Notes: generated by a model not told the origin, from the sequence alone. A stretch of 64,000 nucleotides of DNA from Panaeolus papilionaceus (GCA_015501605.1 JADNRZ010000009.1:1550001-1614000), one strand, 5' to 3'. Positions 1 through 13,232 are shown, counted from the stretch's first letter. Numbers and translations: made by a program.

Positions 1-2120
1 GCTCTACAGGAGCGGAGACATCTTCTGGTGTGTCGGCAGGTTCAGGTGAGGGAGGCAAAGCAACCATAGCTGGGGTAGCCGCTCTCCTTGATGCCTGTGA
101 AGCAGGTCGAGAGCTCGTAGGAAGGCGGCTCACGGGCCTCTTCACAGCAGTTTTAGTGTCTGGCTTAGAGACAGCAGCGGCAGCAGGTTTGGTGGCAGCA
201 GGGCGACCACCCCATTGCGGCTTAGCCTTGATTGCGGCGACTGTTGGTTTAGGGGGCCCCATTGTGTTCGACGTTGATTTGGTGTTAGTCGCCGCAGTTG
301 AGCGAGATGAAGCAGCTGCCACTGCTGCTCTGGCCTTTGGAACAGGGGGTTTAGTAGTCGTCTTTGCAGGGCGAGCGGTAGTAGTTGTCGATGGTTCTGG
401 CACTGCTTTCGCCTTCTGCTTCTCTTTAACCCGTTCTGACACGTTAGCCTTCTCTCTCTCTGCACCTATCTCCTTCTCCCTTGTCGCCAACCTGTCTTTG
501 AGGGATGAAGTCAACGTTGACGCAGTCTTCTTTACAGGCGGAGCTACGGGTCTTTGAACCTGTGCTGTTGATTGTGTAGTACTATCCGCTCGTGAGACTG
601 GACGTTGCGGACCGTCCTTTTCTTTCTTCGGAGCGGGTGGTGGTGGTGGTGGCATTGCAATACGGCGTGGACCAGATGAACCTGGGTTAGAAGATGAACC
701 TGCACCTGCGGCAGTGGTAGGTTTGGAAATGATTTGGATACGGTTCGCTATGACAGTAGTCGAAGACGTGGTTTTCGTCGTGTTCAGCTGAGGCCGGACA
801 GGAGGAACAGGTCGCTTTTCCTGAACAGATGCAGGGCGTGCAGGAGCTGCATCTGAACGCTGTGGACGGGAACTGGATGCAACGGTTTCGGAAACTACTC
901 TTGAAGCCTGTACAGGTCGTATGGGACCTGAGGAAGTAGCATTGGAAGAGGGCGGTGGGTTTCTAGAAACCCGAGTAAGAGTAGTTGCTAAGTTACGAAC
1001 AGGGTTTGAGGATGTTGTGGAAGAAGGAAGGATAGAAGTGGACATTGTTCTTGTATGCCCAGCAGCACGACTGGGGGCAGTGGAGGTAGAGTTAGGATTG
1101 GAAGAAGAAGGCTTAATTTCTGGTTTCAAATTGAGTTGAGTGCGGAGATTGGAGGTTGATTTTGCCGTGCCAAGAGTTGCGGAGGGTTTGACGTCCAAAT
1201 ACTTTTTCATTGTAGGCGTGAGGGGTGCGGTAAAGCTAGAAATGTTGTGCGATGAGGACATGATCAAAAAATTAAATTAAAAAAAATAAAAATGGGATGA
1301 CTTACTTTTCCACTCTGTGTGGAAGGAGGATTTTATAGCTCTCAAAGATTTTTCGACTAATTTTCCGGACATCCGCATTGGCGTCCCTCGCAGTCCCTTT
1401 GATGATTGCCTCAACTTCCCTTGCGCGGGTTTCTTTTTCAAGGTCCGGGGGATTGCAGGAATTGAGGACAGCAAGTGTGCCTTCAGCAATTATGACCCTT
1501 AGTGAGGCACTCTTGTCCTTGATGTTGTTAAGGAAGTGAGTGAGAACACCAGCAAGTTGGCAGTTCTCGATGATTGTCATGATTGCAACCTTGGCTCGGT
1601 TGATGACCACTTTGTTTGTGCGGCCGCAGAGCGCAAGTAGAGGAGGCATGAAGATGGACAGCACAGGCTCGAATTCACTTCCCAAGCCTGCTGCAACGGA
1701 TGTCAGAAGGTCAAGGGGGGCCGCACTGAGCCGGGTGCGTTCCGAGTTCATGGCACTGATAATAGGTCGGTGGAAGTTCCGTAGGGCGTTGATAATTTCG
1801 GTGGGTGATGTTTCAAAGCCACCTTCTTCACAAATCTTGGTAAAAGCATTTAGGCCAGCGGCAATCTTGTCCCAGCTTTCTTCTGTTTCTTCACGAAAGA
1901 TGTCATGCCGTAGGTTTTCCAAGTCATACTTGACATCCTCTGGTGTGAATTGCTAATTATAATAAACTATGTTTAGTAAAAGGTATAAGTGAGCCGAATA
2001 GGCATCTTACAGGCATATCTAGTACGTCCTCTGCGTTTTGAGACCCGGGGATGTGATCAAAGCTGTAGGGTGGGTTGAACAAGATGAGGGGTATGGACAA
2101 GAATTGTTGAACGCAACACG
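1..2120 (-). CDS. CLASP/TOG-domain microtubule-associated protein (partial)
   Basis: The exon at 1302-1955 encodes a helical array of CLASP_N/TOG type, with alternating hydrophobic helices, a segment around PLDLLTSVAAGLGSEF and the end ESYKILLPHRVE. It splices at about 1305/1261 into a long exon that runs off the left edge of the window. That exon starts SFTAPLTPTMKKYL and continues as a very Ser/Thr/Pro/Lys/Arg-rich, basic, disordered stretch with a poly-Pro run (MPPPPPP). This is the usual plan of CLASP-family proteins: a TOG domain followed by a basic S/P-rich microtubule-binding region. A 5' exon at about 2010-2120 encodes FDHIPGSQNAEDVLDM. The initiating ATG is not resolved and may lie upstream of 2120. 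Family function (known, not shown here) is stabilising microtubule plus ends. The C-terminus is missing because of the window edge. Confidence 0.72.
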
Positions 2121-2511
2121 CTGGGAGTTGAGATCAACATCATGTGACCGTGCCACTTATGCCATATTTGGTAACGCCGGACCACATCCGACCATAGGGG
2201 CATAGTCCCCTCATTATTGTCAATAATATAGTGACCCGAAGCAAAACGCATAGAACAATGAAACACAAAAAGGCTTGTCGTGTAATATTAATTGATATTT
2301 GAGTCAATTCTTTTGAGGGAAAATCAAATAAAAGAACCATAAAACTCATAAATATTTTGTGAAAATCCTGATCGCTAAAACTATGCACATATACAGACAG
2401 TGACACCGTTTTTTGAATGAATAATACACAACCCAATTGGACCTAAAATAACGAAACTCAGTACTCAGTATCAAATATCATATAGTGGCGAGGCCGGACG
2501 CATAGATCTGG

Positions 2512-4392
2512 TTAAATAAGATGCTCTTTGAAGGGAGGTGGTAGGGGAGGTGGTGGAGTATCGCGTCGTGCCATTGAATTCCAGTCACTGTCATGTATAG
2601 TTGACTGAGAGAACCACCCGACTGAAGGGAAATAGGATGGCTTACACTCCACGAAAAAGCACACACTCTTTGATTTCTTTCAGTGTCTGAGGTCTATCTC
2701 CTGCTTCTAGGCTGAGCATCTGGAGCACAATTAGTTGTGTTTCAAACGACATAGGGGAAGCAAATACCTGACGCAACGCTGCCTGTTCAGTCATGCTGGC
2801 GTCCCTGATTTGTCCAAACTTCCTACCGAAATCCAACTGCGGATTCTTATCTTCGGGATATGGTTTGAAGTAATCAAAAGGCATCTAGAGCATAATTAGC
2901 ACGATTAAGGCATGACGAACATACAACTTACATGGCCGGTAATGAGTTCATGGTATATCACACCAACCGACCAATAATCCACTCCAAACGAATATCTCTC
3001 CTTGCGAAATACTTCAGGAGCGGTGTACCAAAAAGTTCCCGCTACTCCAACGATGCTTAAGGGGTTACAGCTGTCAGGCCACAGAAGAGGAAACTCATCG
3101 CCACCCTTGTCTCGGGCAGCGAGCCACTCTGGGAAGCTGACCATTGCCGCATCTCCGCCCTCGTAGATAGCAATGTTCTCAGCGAGGCCAAGGTCAGCAA
3201 GTATAAGATGTCCACTGTCGTCGAGAAATATGTTGTCCGGTTTGATATCTCGATGCACGATGCCGACTTTGTGTAGTGCATGGATGGCTAAAATCTGGAT
3301 TTCAGGGGTCGTTATTAGCAGATTACTCAAACGAAATGAAAAGAAAGTCGACAAACCAGCTCTGCACAATAAAACCTTGCGAGTTCGCTGCCTAGGTGCT
3401 GTCGGTGCTCAATTAAACCTGCCAAATCACCGCGACGATAGTAGGGCTGACGAGTACATCCAATTAGTTTGAGAACAAACGAAATGAAGTTTCCATACCA
3501 TGGTGACAACAAACTCAGAACCATCCATGAAATGGTTTAACAAAGGAGGGAACCATATGTTATCTCGCATTGCCTTCAAAGCATCGATTTCGTTTTGAGC
3601 CAGGTATTCTGCCAAACCTGCTTTATCGAAACTAATGCGTTTCATTACCCTTGTCTCGCCCGTTGGTCGATACAATACGCGGGAAATGACTGCGAAAGAC
3701 CCGCGGCCAATCTGGGTAATTTGGAATCCATCCTGCTCGAGTAAGACGCGCCGCGTCGACCCGAGTCGTTTTGGGAAGCGGTATCGCAAAAAGTAGAAAA
3801 GAGAAGAAAAAGGGTCTTCATAGGCAGGAGAATAATCAAGAAGAGGACGAGGTGGCGCAGTTGAAAAAGAGTTATGAATGAAATACAAAATGAAGTCCTT
3901 GAGGGAAAAAGAAAAAAGGGACAATGCCTCGAGCCAGACTTCGCGGACGTGAGGAAAGGTAGCCCATTCCAAACGGTTATTGCTGGCTCTGGGAAACACG
4001 CGGTGTATTTGAATAGAACCGATCAGTAAAATGCCGTTGGGTGTCGTCTCAAACGCGGCAAGGTATAAGAATTCCTGGTGAGCATGGGTGATATGGATAG
4101 CGAAGAGCCATGGGGTTGACAATGTATGCACAAAGTCAGGTTTATTCTTGGGGAGCCTTTGCTGGGTTCGCCACTTCGGGGAGGAGGGATTTTGGGCATT
4201 CCATCTCTGTTTCAAGAAGCGCGCATCAGAACTTCCTGCTGGAAATGAAGCTACTCGCAGGCCTGGACGTGGACGCCGAGATGTAGAAGGGTATGAGCTG
4301 GGAAATAATGAAGCGAAATTGCACGGCAGTTGAGCTTTAGTTTCCATAGAGCTGGATGAGAAGAAAGAGAAAGGGAACCAGACAGGAGACAT
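2512..4392 (-). CDS. AGC-like serine/threonine protein kinase
   Basis: The spliced product has all core kinase elements: glycine loop IGRGSFAVISRV, ATP-lysine in RVMKRI, catalytic loop VHRDIKPDN, metal-binding motif DLG in place of DFG (LADLGLAEN), and TAPE. An insert of about 45 residues, with a GGD/WLAARDKGGD segment, separates DLG from APE. The last exon is easily missed. From ...VLFRGV the frame reaches a stop, but donor GTAAGC at about 2630 joins an acceptor at about 2588, giving FFRGVDW-type AGC tail residues (GVDWNSMARR) and a proline-rich end (PPPPLPPPFKEHL). The roughly 200 residues before the kinase domain are S/P/R-rich with aromatic patches and unlike any domain I recognise. Start at 4392 (MSPVWF) or 4347 (METKAQ). 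Substrate and pathway cannot be told from the sequence. Confidence 0.82.
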
Positions 4393-5261
4393 CGTGTTGG
4401 AGGGCAATATAGCAATGTTGACTACGCCTTCGACGTCATGAAAGATGTTTCCAGTAAGACATAGAAAGGAGTTTGAGCGTGTGTTCTGACTGAAGTAGAC
4501 GGTCAGCCACGATCATGACAGATTTTGAATAAAGGTAAGCGTTGCAGCTGATCACGGTATGAGTTTTAGCTGCGGCCTTTGACACTTGCGCCACCTTTCA
4601 TTTGGACAGGAGTTGGGAAAGCGGACGTATAAAATTGTTCACAAGCGAAGGAACCCTCGAGTAGGCGGCTGAATGACATTCACAGCATATCTTATCTATT
4701 ATATATGACGACATCAGAGTGACTACAGGTAAGAAATGACTGGCGTACATATGATTTCTTGAGTTGAGGTCATGACAACGGTGTAAATGCTTGAGCTTTT
4801 ATTACCCTTACACGCGCTGGGCGTCTCCGAGGCTTCTGACCTTCAGATCGGTCGCATGACCCTACCTGCTGTCCTATCATATAAAAATGGGATACCTGTA
4901 AAGTAAATAAAAGGTCTTAAAATAAGGCCTGGCTAGCTTTAGATAGGATATTGGTTGACTAGATCCTAAAATTAATAATAACAAGTCTGGAATGTTGTTT
5001 GTCGGTGCAGTGATGACCGGGACTCGGACTGGAATGAGAGGAGTGCTAACGTAATCTGAGTCACACGTAACAAGTAAGCAAATGTCAACAGTTTGAGGTC
5101 AAGCAAACCATTTTTCAGCATTTTATAGACCAACCCTTCCCTGGCTCCATTACACCTCAAACCCAGGTGCTCATCGTTCAACACAACGAGCAACTGGTAA
5201 TCTTACCAGCCGTATTCTTCAGCAATTCACTCTTATCAATAAATTATCTCTTGAGAACGCC
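4393..5261. other. Intergenic, divergent promoter region
   Basis: This 869-bp gap separates the divergently transcribed kinase (minus) and mitofusin (plus). I see no coding exon, RNA gene or repeat. It presumably holds both promoters; no clear TATA box was identified. Confidence 0.5.
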
Positions 5262-7947
5262 ATGGCTCAGGCTTATTTCCCCTCCCGAGTCGCTTCTCCA
5301 GTCAAAGAGGCGTTCCATGAATCAGTTTTTGCGGGGTTGAATGGAGACAGACAGCTTAAGGTGGAAGATGTCCAGGAGGCATATATCGAGAGCAAAGATC
5401 GGTGAGTCAATTGCGCATAGCACACGCTGCTCCTGTTTATCCCGTTGCTTACTTTTATGGAACCCCAGGTTGGTTGCCGCAATCGACGAGACCAAGAAGG
5501 TCCTCAATGAAGTCAGAGTCTTCAACAAGAATGAGTGGGTTGTACGCTATCCTGAGCTAAAGGATAAGGAGGAAGCTTCAGACATACCCGAGGGTTCTAC
5601 CCGACCTCGTAATAAAACCCGCAAGTCGCTCTCGTTCGTTGACGACCCGACTTTCAAAACAGATGTCGTACTCGGCACTACTCAGAAGGGACCTCGTCGC
5701 TCCATGACTCTCTCTTCCATCAGCGACCTTCCCAATGAAGAGCAGGAGCAGTCAATGGAGAAAGCCGCAGAGGATGACGACGAACGCTTGATCCCAAGCT
5801 CGGATTTTAACGTTCTCCGCTTGGACCTTAAACTAGGTTCTCATTCATCTGCCTCCTCAGCAGCATCCCTCGTCTCACAGCTCGAAAAATCTTCCATCGC
5901 CAACCTTCTCGACGAACGAATTGCCGTTTCAATCAACCATGTTGATAAACTTCGCATGCGCGTGGAGGATACTTCTTCAAAGGTCCTTGTCACCGGTGAC
6001 CTCAATGCGGGAAAGTCGACATTCGTCAATGCTCTACTCAGACGCGAGGTTATGCCTGTTGATCAACAGCCATGCACTACAGCCTTCTGTGAGGTCCATG
6101 ACGCCGCCGAAAACCAGGGCAAAGAAGAGGTTCACGTTATCAAGACTGGTGTCACCTATGATATCAACGATCCCTCGACCTACGATAAAGCAGACCTTTC
6201 GGAACTGGAGAACATTGTCGCCGACAACGAGGATACTCAGAAAATGATAAAGATGTACCTGGCTGACACCCGTGCACCTTCCGAATCTCTCCTCAACAAC
6301 GGTGTCGTCGATATTTCCCTCATCGATGCCCCAGGTCTCAACCGAGACAGTCTTAAGACAACAGCTGTTTTCTCCCGTCAGGAAGAGATCGACGTCGTTG
6401 TCTTTGTTGTTTCAGCAGAGAATCATTTCACCCTCTCAGCGCGCGATTTTCTCACCACTGCTAGTCGGGAGAAAGCATACGTTTTCATCGTTGTCAACAA
6501 GTATGACCAGATCCGCAACAAAGAGAAGTGCCGAAGACTGGTCTTGGAACAGATCAAGGAGCTCAGCCCAGGTACCTATGAAGATGCTGAGGACCTCGTT
6601 CACTTCGTCGACTCGGCCTCTGCCCTTCAGCCTTTCGCTGCCAACCCTGCGTTCGACGATCTTGAACAGTCATTGAGGTCATTTGTCCTCGTCAAACGTT
6701 CAAAGTCAAAGCTCCACCCCGTCTCCACATTCCTCTCCAACCTCCTCTCCGACATTGAGCTCCTGGCTGCTGCCAACTCTGTGGTTGCTGAGTCAGAAAT
6801 CCAGAAGGCACGTGCCGATCTTCAACTCGTCCGACCTGTCCTCGAAAAGATGAAGAGTGGACGAGATGTTCTGGAAGAAGCTCTCGAATCAGTCGAAGAG
6901 ACTGGCGCTAATGACGCATCATCGCGCACCAAGAAGCTGTTGAGTGAGGCTTTGGAACGTGTTGGCGCTGGTCAGCTTGGTGTCGATAAACCATCTGTAC
7001 CTATGCCATCTTACCCAGGCCTCCTTGGCATTTGGGACTATGTTCGCGATGTCCGCCGCGCCCTTGTTTCCAGTATCGATTCCTCAGTAGCTCTTGCTGA
7101 AGATGAGGCTCGTCTCATCACCACCCGCGGAGTTCACAAGATCAAGGATCTCGAGTCAACACACCTCCCTGAAGGCGTCGAAAGGAACAAGCGTGTCTTC
7201 ATGCCTGAAGCCATGTTCAACGCTACCAGGCGCAGCGGTAAGGGTGTCAAGAGGCGCTCATCATCGTACAGTAACATCGGTGGCGCTATCGTCGCTGGTG
7301 GTCTTCATGGTCTCGGAATTGGTCTCGCCCAGCGACCCGATATGCTTGAGACCACTTTCTTCGACCTTTTCGATGTCAACCACCAGTTCTTCCTCCAATT
7401 CACGGATACTAAAGCCGAATCGGAGGAAACCCCTGCCCCTACTGCCCTCGGTCTTGTCAGTGTCGGTGTCGGTGCTCTTACCATGGTTGGAGGTCAAGCC
7501 ATCGGCATGCGTGGAGTCCTTGAGGGTATTGTCCGCGTTACTGATCTGTTTGGCAATGAAACCGCCAGGAAGTGGGCAGCGCCCGTTTTAGGGGCCGCTA
7601 CTATCGGTTTGACGGCTTACCTCATTTTGGAGCTCCCCAACTCTATTCCCCGAACTGTTGGCAGGAGAGTCAAGGCTTCCATAATGTCTCGCTCAGGTGA
7701 ACATGAAGTTCAATTTGTTGATGCTCACGCCCTGAGGGTGAGTCGCGAGACGAGGAAGGTGTTGAGATTGGCGTCGTGGGATTTGAGGGAGAGATTCCGT
7801 GGTGCATTGGAGGAGAGGTCGAAGGAGGTCAAGGGTGCCGAGGAGACAGAGAGAAAGGCTGTTAGGGCGAAGGAGTGGTTCGCCAGCGTCGGTGAAAGAA
7901 CAAACACGATCCGGGCCGATGCAAAGTTGGAAACAATCGGTGCATGA
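5262..7947 (+). CDS. FZO1: Mitofusin, outer-mitochondrial-membrane fusion GTPase Fzo1
   Basis: Two exons (5262-5401 and 5469-7947; a 67-bp intron GTGAGT...CCCCAG) give about 872 aa, close to yeast Fzo1 (855 aa). The start ATG at 5262 (MAQAYFPSR) was chosen because it joins in frame through the intron; a start within the intron-containing ORF would read intron sequence. Dynamin-type GTPase motifs: P-loop GDLNAGKS at about residue 222, G3 DAPG at about 332 and G4 NKYD at about 389. A heptad-like region follows (about 455-540). Two hydrophobic segments at about 705-725 (GLVSVGVGALTMVGG) and 749-768 (APVLGAATIGLTAYLILEL), separated by a short loop, fit the outer-membrane hairpin. A C-terminal coiled coil ends the protein. 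Role, from the family: GTP-driven tethering and fusion of mitochondria. Confidence 0.95.
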
Positions 7948-9682
7948 AGCACTTGTATCACGACCGAAACTTGATAAGGCAGACCTGGACTAGAAAAAGA
8001 TAAAAACATCCTCGTTCAACCAAGTCAATTTTCATTGTACGAATTTTATTTTTGATTTCTTTTTTTCTTTTCTTTCTGTTGTTCCCCCTCCCCTATCTTT
8101 ACCTTCATACGTCTAATCATCCCCCTCATCCCACCTCAAACGTTTCTTTTTTATAAAGTAGCATAACGATTCTTCCATTCTCCTAAAATCACCCTATATA
8201 AGACTTGGAATAGCCATGTCGCCATATGATCACTACATCACACTCTTTTTCTTCACATTTTATCATTGTTTCAACCAGAAAATCTCATTCTTGGAAATTC
8301 CGCCAATTCGCCAATTCGGCGAATTGAAATTCCTAATTTGGAAGTTAGAAATATTATTAATTAAATTTTTTACTATTATTATGGGCCGAACGGCCTAATA
8401 TTAATTCAGGAAATAGAGTTGTTATTCAAAAAATAAAAATAAAAATAACGAGTGTTAAAATGTCGATGTCCAGACAGCTACAGGAGGAAACAAGTGACGC
8501 ACCGTGATAGAACACTAGTATAAACCAGAAAACAAGCGCGGCGTGGCGAGCACTGCAACTGATCACAACACACAAACAGCAGTGTCGTACTGCCTACAGT
8601 ATATAGTATAAAACCAAACAAAATAATGAGGACCAGTGGTGATGAGTGAGAGTAGGCGGAGGTGATGTGTATTCGAGGGTGAAATGCACGGAGCTGGTAG
8701 GTACTTTGTATGCCTGTGGTCGATAGGCAGAGTAAAGAATGATAAATAATGATTCTAGCACTTCGAGTGCTCCTGAGTGATACAAGCTGTTGACTGATAA
8801 AGAGGTTGACTGTAACCTTAAACTAGACATTCAAAGTCCTCTGTGACTCAGATACTTACTGATACAAAGGGTGAGGTGGTGGAACCTAGTGTATTTCGTA
8901 GTTTAGGTACATATTATATACTACAGAAGGTGTGGATACCGTGGAACAAAGAATGAAGAATACAGACCAATAGGAATTTGTATATTACAGAAGACAGAGG
9001 GGTTGCATAACGATGTGATCTGAGCAGGGTGTCATGGGTACTTCTTTCAGTGCTGTCTTTGGGTCATTAACCTGTGGTGCTGCCACTACTTAGCATCTTG
9101 GATAAATTTAGACGCCGATAACTCAGCAATACTTAAATCATCGCGGGATTTACAGGGACTCGATTCTTACCTGGTCCAGAAGGCTTCTTGTCACCACAAT
9201 CTCACATTTAACCGAACGCAAGTCACAATAATGCTCGGTTCCAGTCTACATGTGGTTGCATAACTATTGCGAAGTGACCGCATCAAGGTGAAGCGATAGA
9301 AATTGCGGGTTTTTCAATGGTTCGATGCCTCGCCAGCATGCAGGTCGCTCCGTCAACCTGACCATAGATGAACTGATTATCTAGTCCCTATTCCGGGGCG
9401 TTTGTGGTCACTAGACACCAGAAACTGCCTTGTAAGCCACGCCAGTGTTAATTCAGGATCCTCCGCACTATTAAGACGAAGCAGCCTTGCGACGGAGCCT
9501 GGCGCAGACAGGTTCGAACTTCGGACGCCAAATGCATATCAATCAATCAAATATATTAGTACAACCCTAAATGATGCTCAGCACAGCGATCTTCCTATCC
9601 GAGACGAGTAAAGAGGAAATTATGGGGTAAGATGAACAAATCACATCGAGAACAGCTGAGGGGAAGGATCTCAGGAATGAAT
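7948..9682. other. Long intergenic region, AT-rich, with a dispersed repeat fragment
   Basis: This 1.7-kb region lies between two convergent genes. It contains a T/C-rich 3' flank of FZO1 (about 8045-8105), an A/T-rich stretch (8340-8450) and the repeat fragment at 8282-8332 annotated separately. No ORF with coding character, no family match and no tRNA fold was seen. Confidence 0.5.
8282..8332 (+). repeat. Dispersed repeat fragment, copy 1 (palindromic core)
   Basis: The copy starts ATCTCATTC and contains TGGAAATTCCG and ATTCGGCGAATT, with several internal inverted repeats (AATTCGCC / GGCGAATT). The reverse complement of 15160-15210 matches it at roughly 80% over about 50 bp, with one indel. 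Confidence 0.55.
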
Positions 9683-10787
9683 TTAGGACTTGAATCCCTG
9701 GGAAAGAGCAAGGATGTTGCTTCCAGCAATGCCTTGGTTGTGAGAAGCTGCGGCGTCCTTCAAAGCGGAATCAAGCGTAGCGGGGGCAGTAACACCAAAG
9801 GCACCTCCAGTTGGCATGGTTTTGGCAGCAATGAGAGTGTCGAGCTTGGCTTGCTTGTAGAAAGTGAAGCTTCCACCAGCCGAGGATCCGTCGGTGGGGC
9901 GCCAAATTCCAGCAATGGTGCTGTTTCCGTCGAATCTACCTTGATAGGTCCATGAATGGGTGTCGTAGGACTTGGTAACCTCCCATTGACCATCATTGGT
10001 GACTTTACCCTTGACCTTGAAAGTGCCAACGTCGTCTGCGCCGTTACCGATGATGGAGAATGGACCAGCAGAATTGTAGGAAACTGCAGGGTCGAGACTG
10101 GTGACGAGTGTCATCTTGTGAGTGTTGTCGGTGGTGTTAGAGCCGTAGAAGTAGTTGCCGACCCTACAGGAGAATAGGTTATCACACCGTTCCTCAATGT
10201 ATGTCATACAAGAGGCGCCTTACCATTGACCCTCGGTGGGGTGCTTGGGGATAGTGGTTCCCGTAGCGACACCGCTGAAAGCCCATTGACCGTCCTGACG
10301 GTCGCTGTTTACAGCACCCCAAGCACCTGCGAACTGGTACACGTTTCCGACAGCGCCAGCAAGACGTTTTCCGATGTACTTCCAACCGGTGGCAGAGTTG
10401 TTGTAGAGCTTGACGAAGCGGATATCGTCACCAATCAAAGCTCCAGAGAGGACGAACTACAAAATGAGCAGTGTTAGGTGAGCTCGAGAGTCTGAACCGG
10501 TGACAAGAATACTTGCTGGACCAGGTTTATCGCTGCCAGAACCATATATGACACCGTTGGCCAAAACAGTCAATTTGAAGCTGCTGTAGCCTATGTGGGC
10601 GGATTAGAACCTGACTTCAAACTGATGCGTTCACGCCAAGGCGTGTTCGGACTCACCATCGTCGCCGAGGCTGGACCAGGAAGTGTAGCTGTACACAGAC
10701 CCATCCTTATTATTATGAGGCACAAACCACTAGAGGTAGCGAAGCATACGTGTAGTAACCGTTCAAGTCAAGTGTGAAGCTGCTCAT
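9683..10787 (-). CDS. Hypothetical beta-rich fungal protein, paralogue A
   Basis: Five exons: start at 10787 (MSSFTLDLNGYY), stop at 9683 (QGFKS). The product is a soluble protein of about 300 aa with no signal peptide or membrane segment, rich in short alternating hydrophobic/polar strands (WKYIGKRLAG, YQFAGAWG, GTFKVKGKV, WTYQGRFDGNSTIAGIW). The tail is FTFYKQAKLDTLIAAK, then a conserved GVTAPATLDSALKDAA segment. I do not recognise the family; the strand pattern is reminiscent of lectin-like or lipocalin-like sandwiches, but that is only an impression. The second intron, counted back from the central exon, has a GC donor (CCA|GCAAGT) with acceptor TTTTGTAG. Paralogue B lies 2.5 kb away in divergent orientation with matching exon borders. 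Confidence 0.8.
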
Positions 10788-10880
10788 GTTGAGGTACTGT
10801 GAGTGGTTTGTTTTGTTGCTCGAGTCGATGCTGATTGGGGAGAACTTTTTGTTGGTGGTCTGTGCAGCATACTCCCAACC

Positions 10881-10890
10881 TTTTATACCT
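10881..10890 (-). promoter_or_regulatory. TATA box of paralogue A
   Basis: Read on the minus strand, AGGTATAAAA lies about 95 bp upstream of the ATG at 10787. Paralogue B has a TATA at a similar distance. Confidence 0.5.
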
Positions 10891-13226
10891 TTTGAATACC
10901 TCTAAATCCAACATATACACGTAATATTTCTCATTGCAAGTCGTTCTTTCTAATTCCTATCTGATTCACAGAAAAAGTTCCTGGCGTGCGGTTTGCATGT
11001 TGCAACCGCGCTAGTGACTGAATGGCAAGTGACAGCAGAGGATTCATCTAATCTCGAAAACTCGTTTTTAGACGGGCCCCGGAATGGCGACATATACCAT
11101 TTATATAACCGAGACATTGGTCGGTGCCATTGTGTTTCGAAATCAAGCGGCGTACACTCTCCTCGTCGATGTCGGCATTTGCATTGAACAGACGGATAAT
11201 TCTGCGCCCCGACAGTGGCGCCTTTCGAGATGTATATTTCAGGTGCCCCGTACTGCAAATCATAAATAGGTTTGGTCCTCCGACTCTGTGGGACTGTGTA
11301 CATACATAGATAGAACCTAGTGTATTCAGTTATCACCGTGTGCATAACATGGGACATTATTTGACGACTTGCTGTGCACCGTGCGTTGATTATGATAATT
11401 ACACAGTTTTGAATCGACACCTCGAGGACTGACGTCGTATATCAACTTCAACTCAACTTGACTGTGCATTTGAGCTGTTATTTTTTTCAATCCTTTGTGC
11501 TACCGGCGAAAGATCGACCCATTCCTCCTCTTCATTAACGTATTTAAGGAAAGGCATTAGGCACAAGACTACATACATAGGTATCATAATAGTTGTCTAG
11601 GATACCAGTTCTTTGCGGAGCATTCATTGTTCATGTTTCCCGCAGTATCCTTTTTCGACAATAAACTTCCCATTTGTGTTATTCGAGGGTCTCATGCAGG
11701 GTTTTCACATAATCACAAACCGCCCTCCTGGACTCGATACCGTATCGACAACTTGGAACAAGAAAACTCGAATCAAATCTCTTCATTATTATAGTAGATG
11801 GGTTCAGCTGATATATCGACTATCTGTATACAGCATGACCACTTCGAATGGCAGGCTCAAGCTCTCGACTTGAATAACACCCACCTGAGGGCCGAAAATC
11901 GATTGCACAGGAAGAAACGGGGAAATATTCATAACATTTGTGTATTTCCTCCCAAAAACGCGGCCGCCGCACCAAATTTTTCGAAATGCGAAGTTTTAAA
12001 TGTAACCGAGGTCTCGAGTCTCAACGTCAACAATTGCTTGGTGTTCAGCCACAATCTCGCCACGTCGAAAATTCGATATTCTCAATGCTGTCTTGATGTG
12101 CTGTATGTATAAATGCAAGACAAAGATACATATTTACACTCATAGGTTCATTTCAAGCACAAATCTGGATAATACATACATATCCATCCATTTATTAGCT
12201 TCGAGCTGCGCGGGAGCGAATCCAGTGTCACTTATTATCGCGGACAGGATACTGACTAGGGAGATGTTCTGCACACATTCAGCCACCAAATGTTCAGCAC
12301 TGGCAGTAAATACACACACACAAGTAAGAGGGTAGAGTAACCAATGCAAGCCGACAATCCTCCATATCTCGACAAGGCAATTGGATGGACGGATTCGAGC
12401 ATAGTGTGAAGACTGACCCGCCAATGGCATTAAACACTTATCTTATAATCATGAACGGTTAAACTTATATGTAGATGGCTGAAGCCGATGATCGTTGCTT
12501 TTGGGAATGATAAAATTGCGCCTGTCCGCAGGAATATTGGAAGAACAGATAATGCAACGATGTCGAAGGTGTATCCATCATGGCCGGTGCATAGTAATGC
12601 CTCAGCTGACCACAGAGAGTTCCCCAACTCAATTTGAACCCGATTCTTAAACCGAACGAATGGCATCAAAATTGGGTGAAGCAGCCCAAGAATGATACAA
12701 TAATAAAATAAGTATTTGGACTCAAGCTGGGGGATTCACCTTGGATCTCGCTGAAAGGTGTCAGGTTTCCAGTTAATGGCATAACCAGCTGCAACGCGCA
12801 GCGGGGCCCGGAGCCTGAGCATCCCGTCATCTGTCTGTCGATTGCCGTTTAGATAGCGTCGAATGAAAGCTATTCATGTCGCATTACTTTTCGGGTCTAG
12901 CAAGCGTGATGTTCGTGCATTCTGTTTGTCTGACCAAAAGAATCTTCGACGTTGTTCGCCTAGCTTTTTGGGGGCTTTTCTCGGAGACTAGAGCGCGAGT
13001 GATGGCATTCCAAGCAATTAAGAGTTCAAGTGCTTGCCTATGAACCTACAAGTTCGTTCTCCATATTTTTAAAAACTCTGCCAAATCATCCGTCTGGTCC
13101 ATAAAATCTGTTATGGTCGACGGTTGGCAGGCGGATTGGGCGCAATGATCCAATGGCTCAGATGATGGGCAAACGAAAAACTGACCATAATGATACTACA
13201 GAGGAGGAGAACCAGAGCTGAAAATG

Positions 13227-13232
13227 TATAAA
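13227..13232 (+). promoter_or_regulatory. TATA box of paralogue B
   Basis: TATAAA lies about 100 bp upstream of the ATG at 13329, mirroring the TATA position of paralogue A. Confidence 0.5.

Noticed and set aside
1..600. Plus-strand ORF at 30-557
   Set aside because: Antisense shadow of the basic Ser/Pro-rich tail of the CLASP-type gene.
9508..9525. tRNA-like B-box GGTTCGAAC
   Set aside because: No A-box at proper distance, no acceptor stem or cloverleaf around it.
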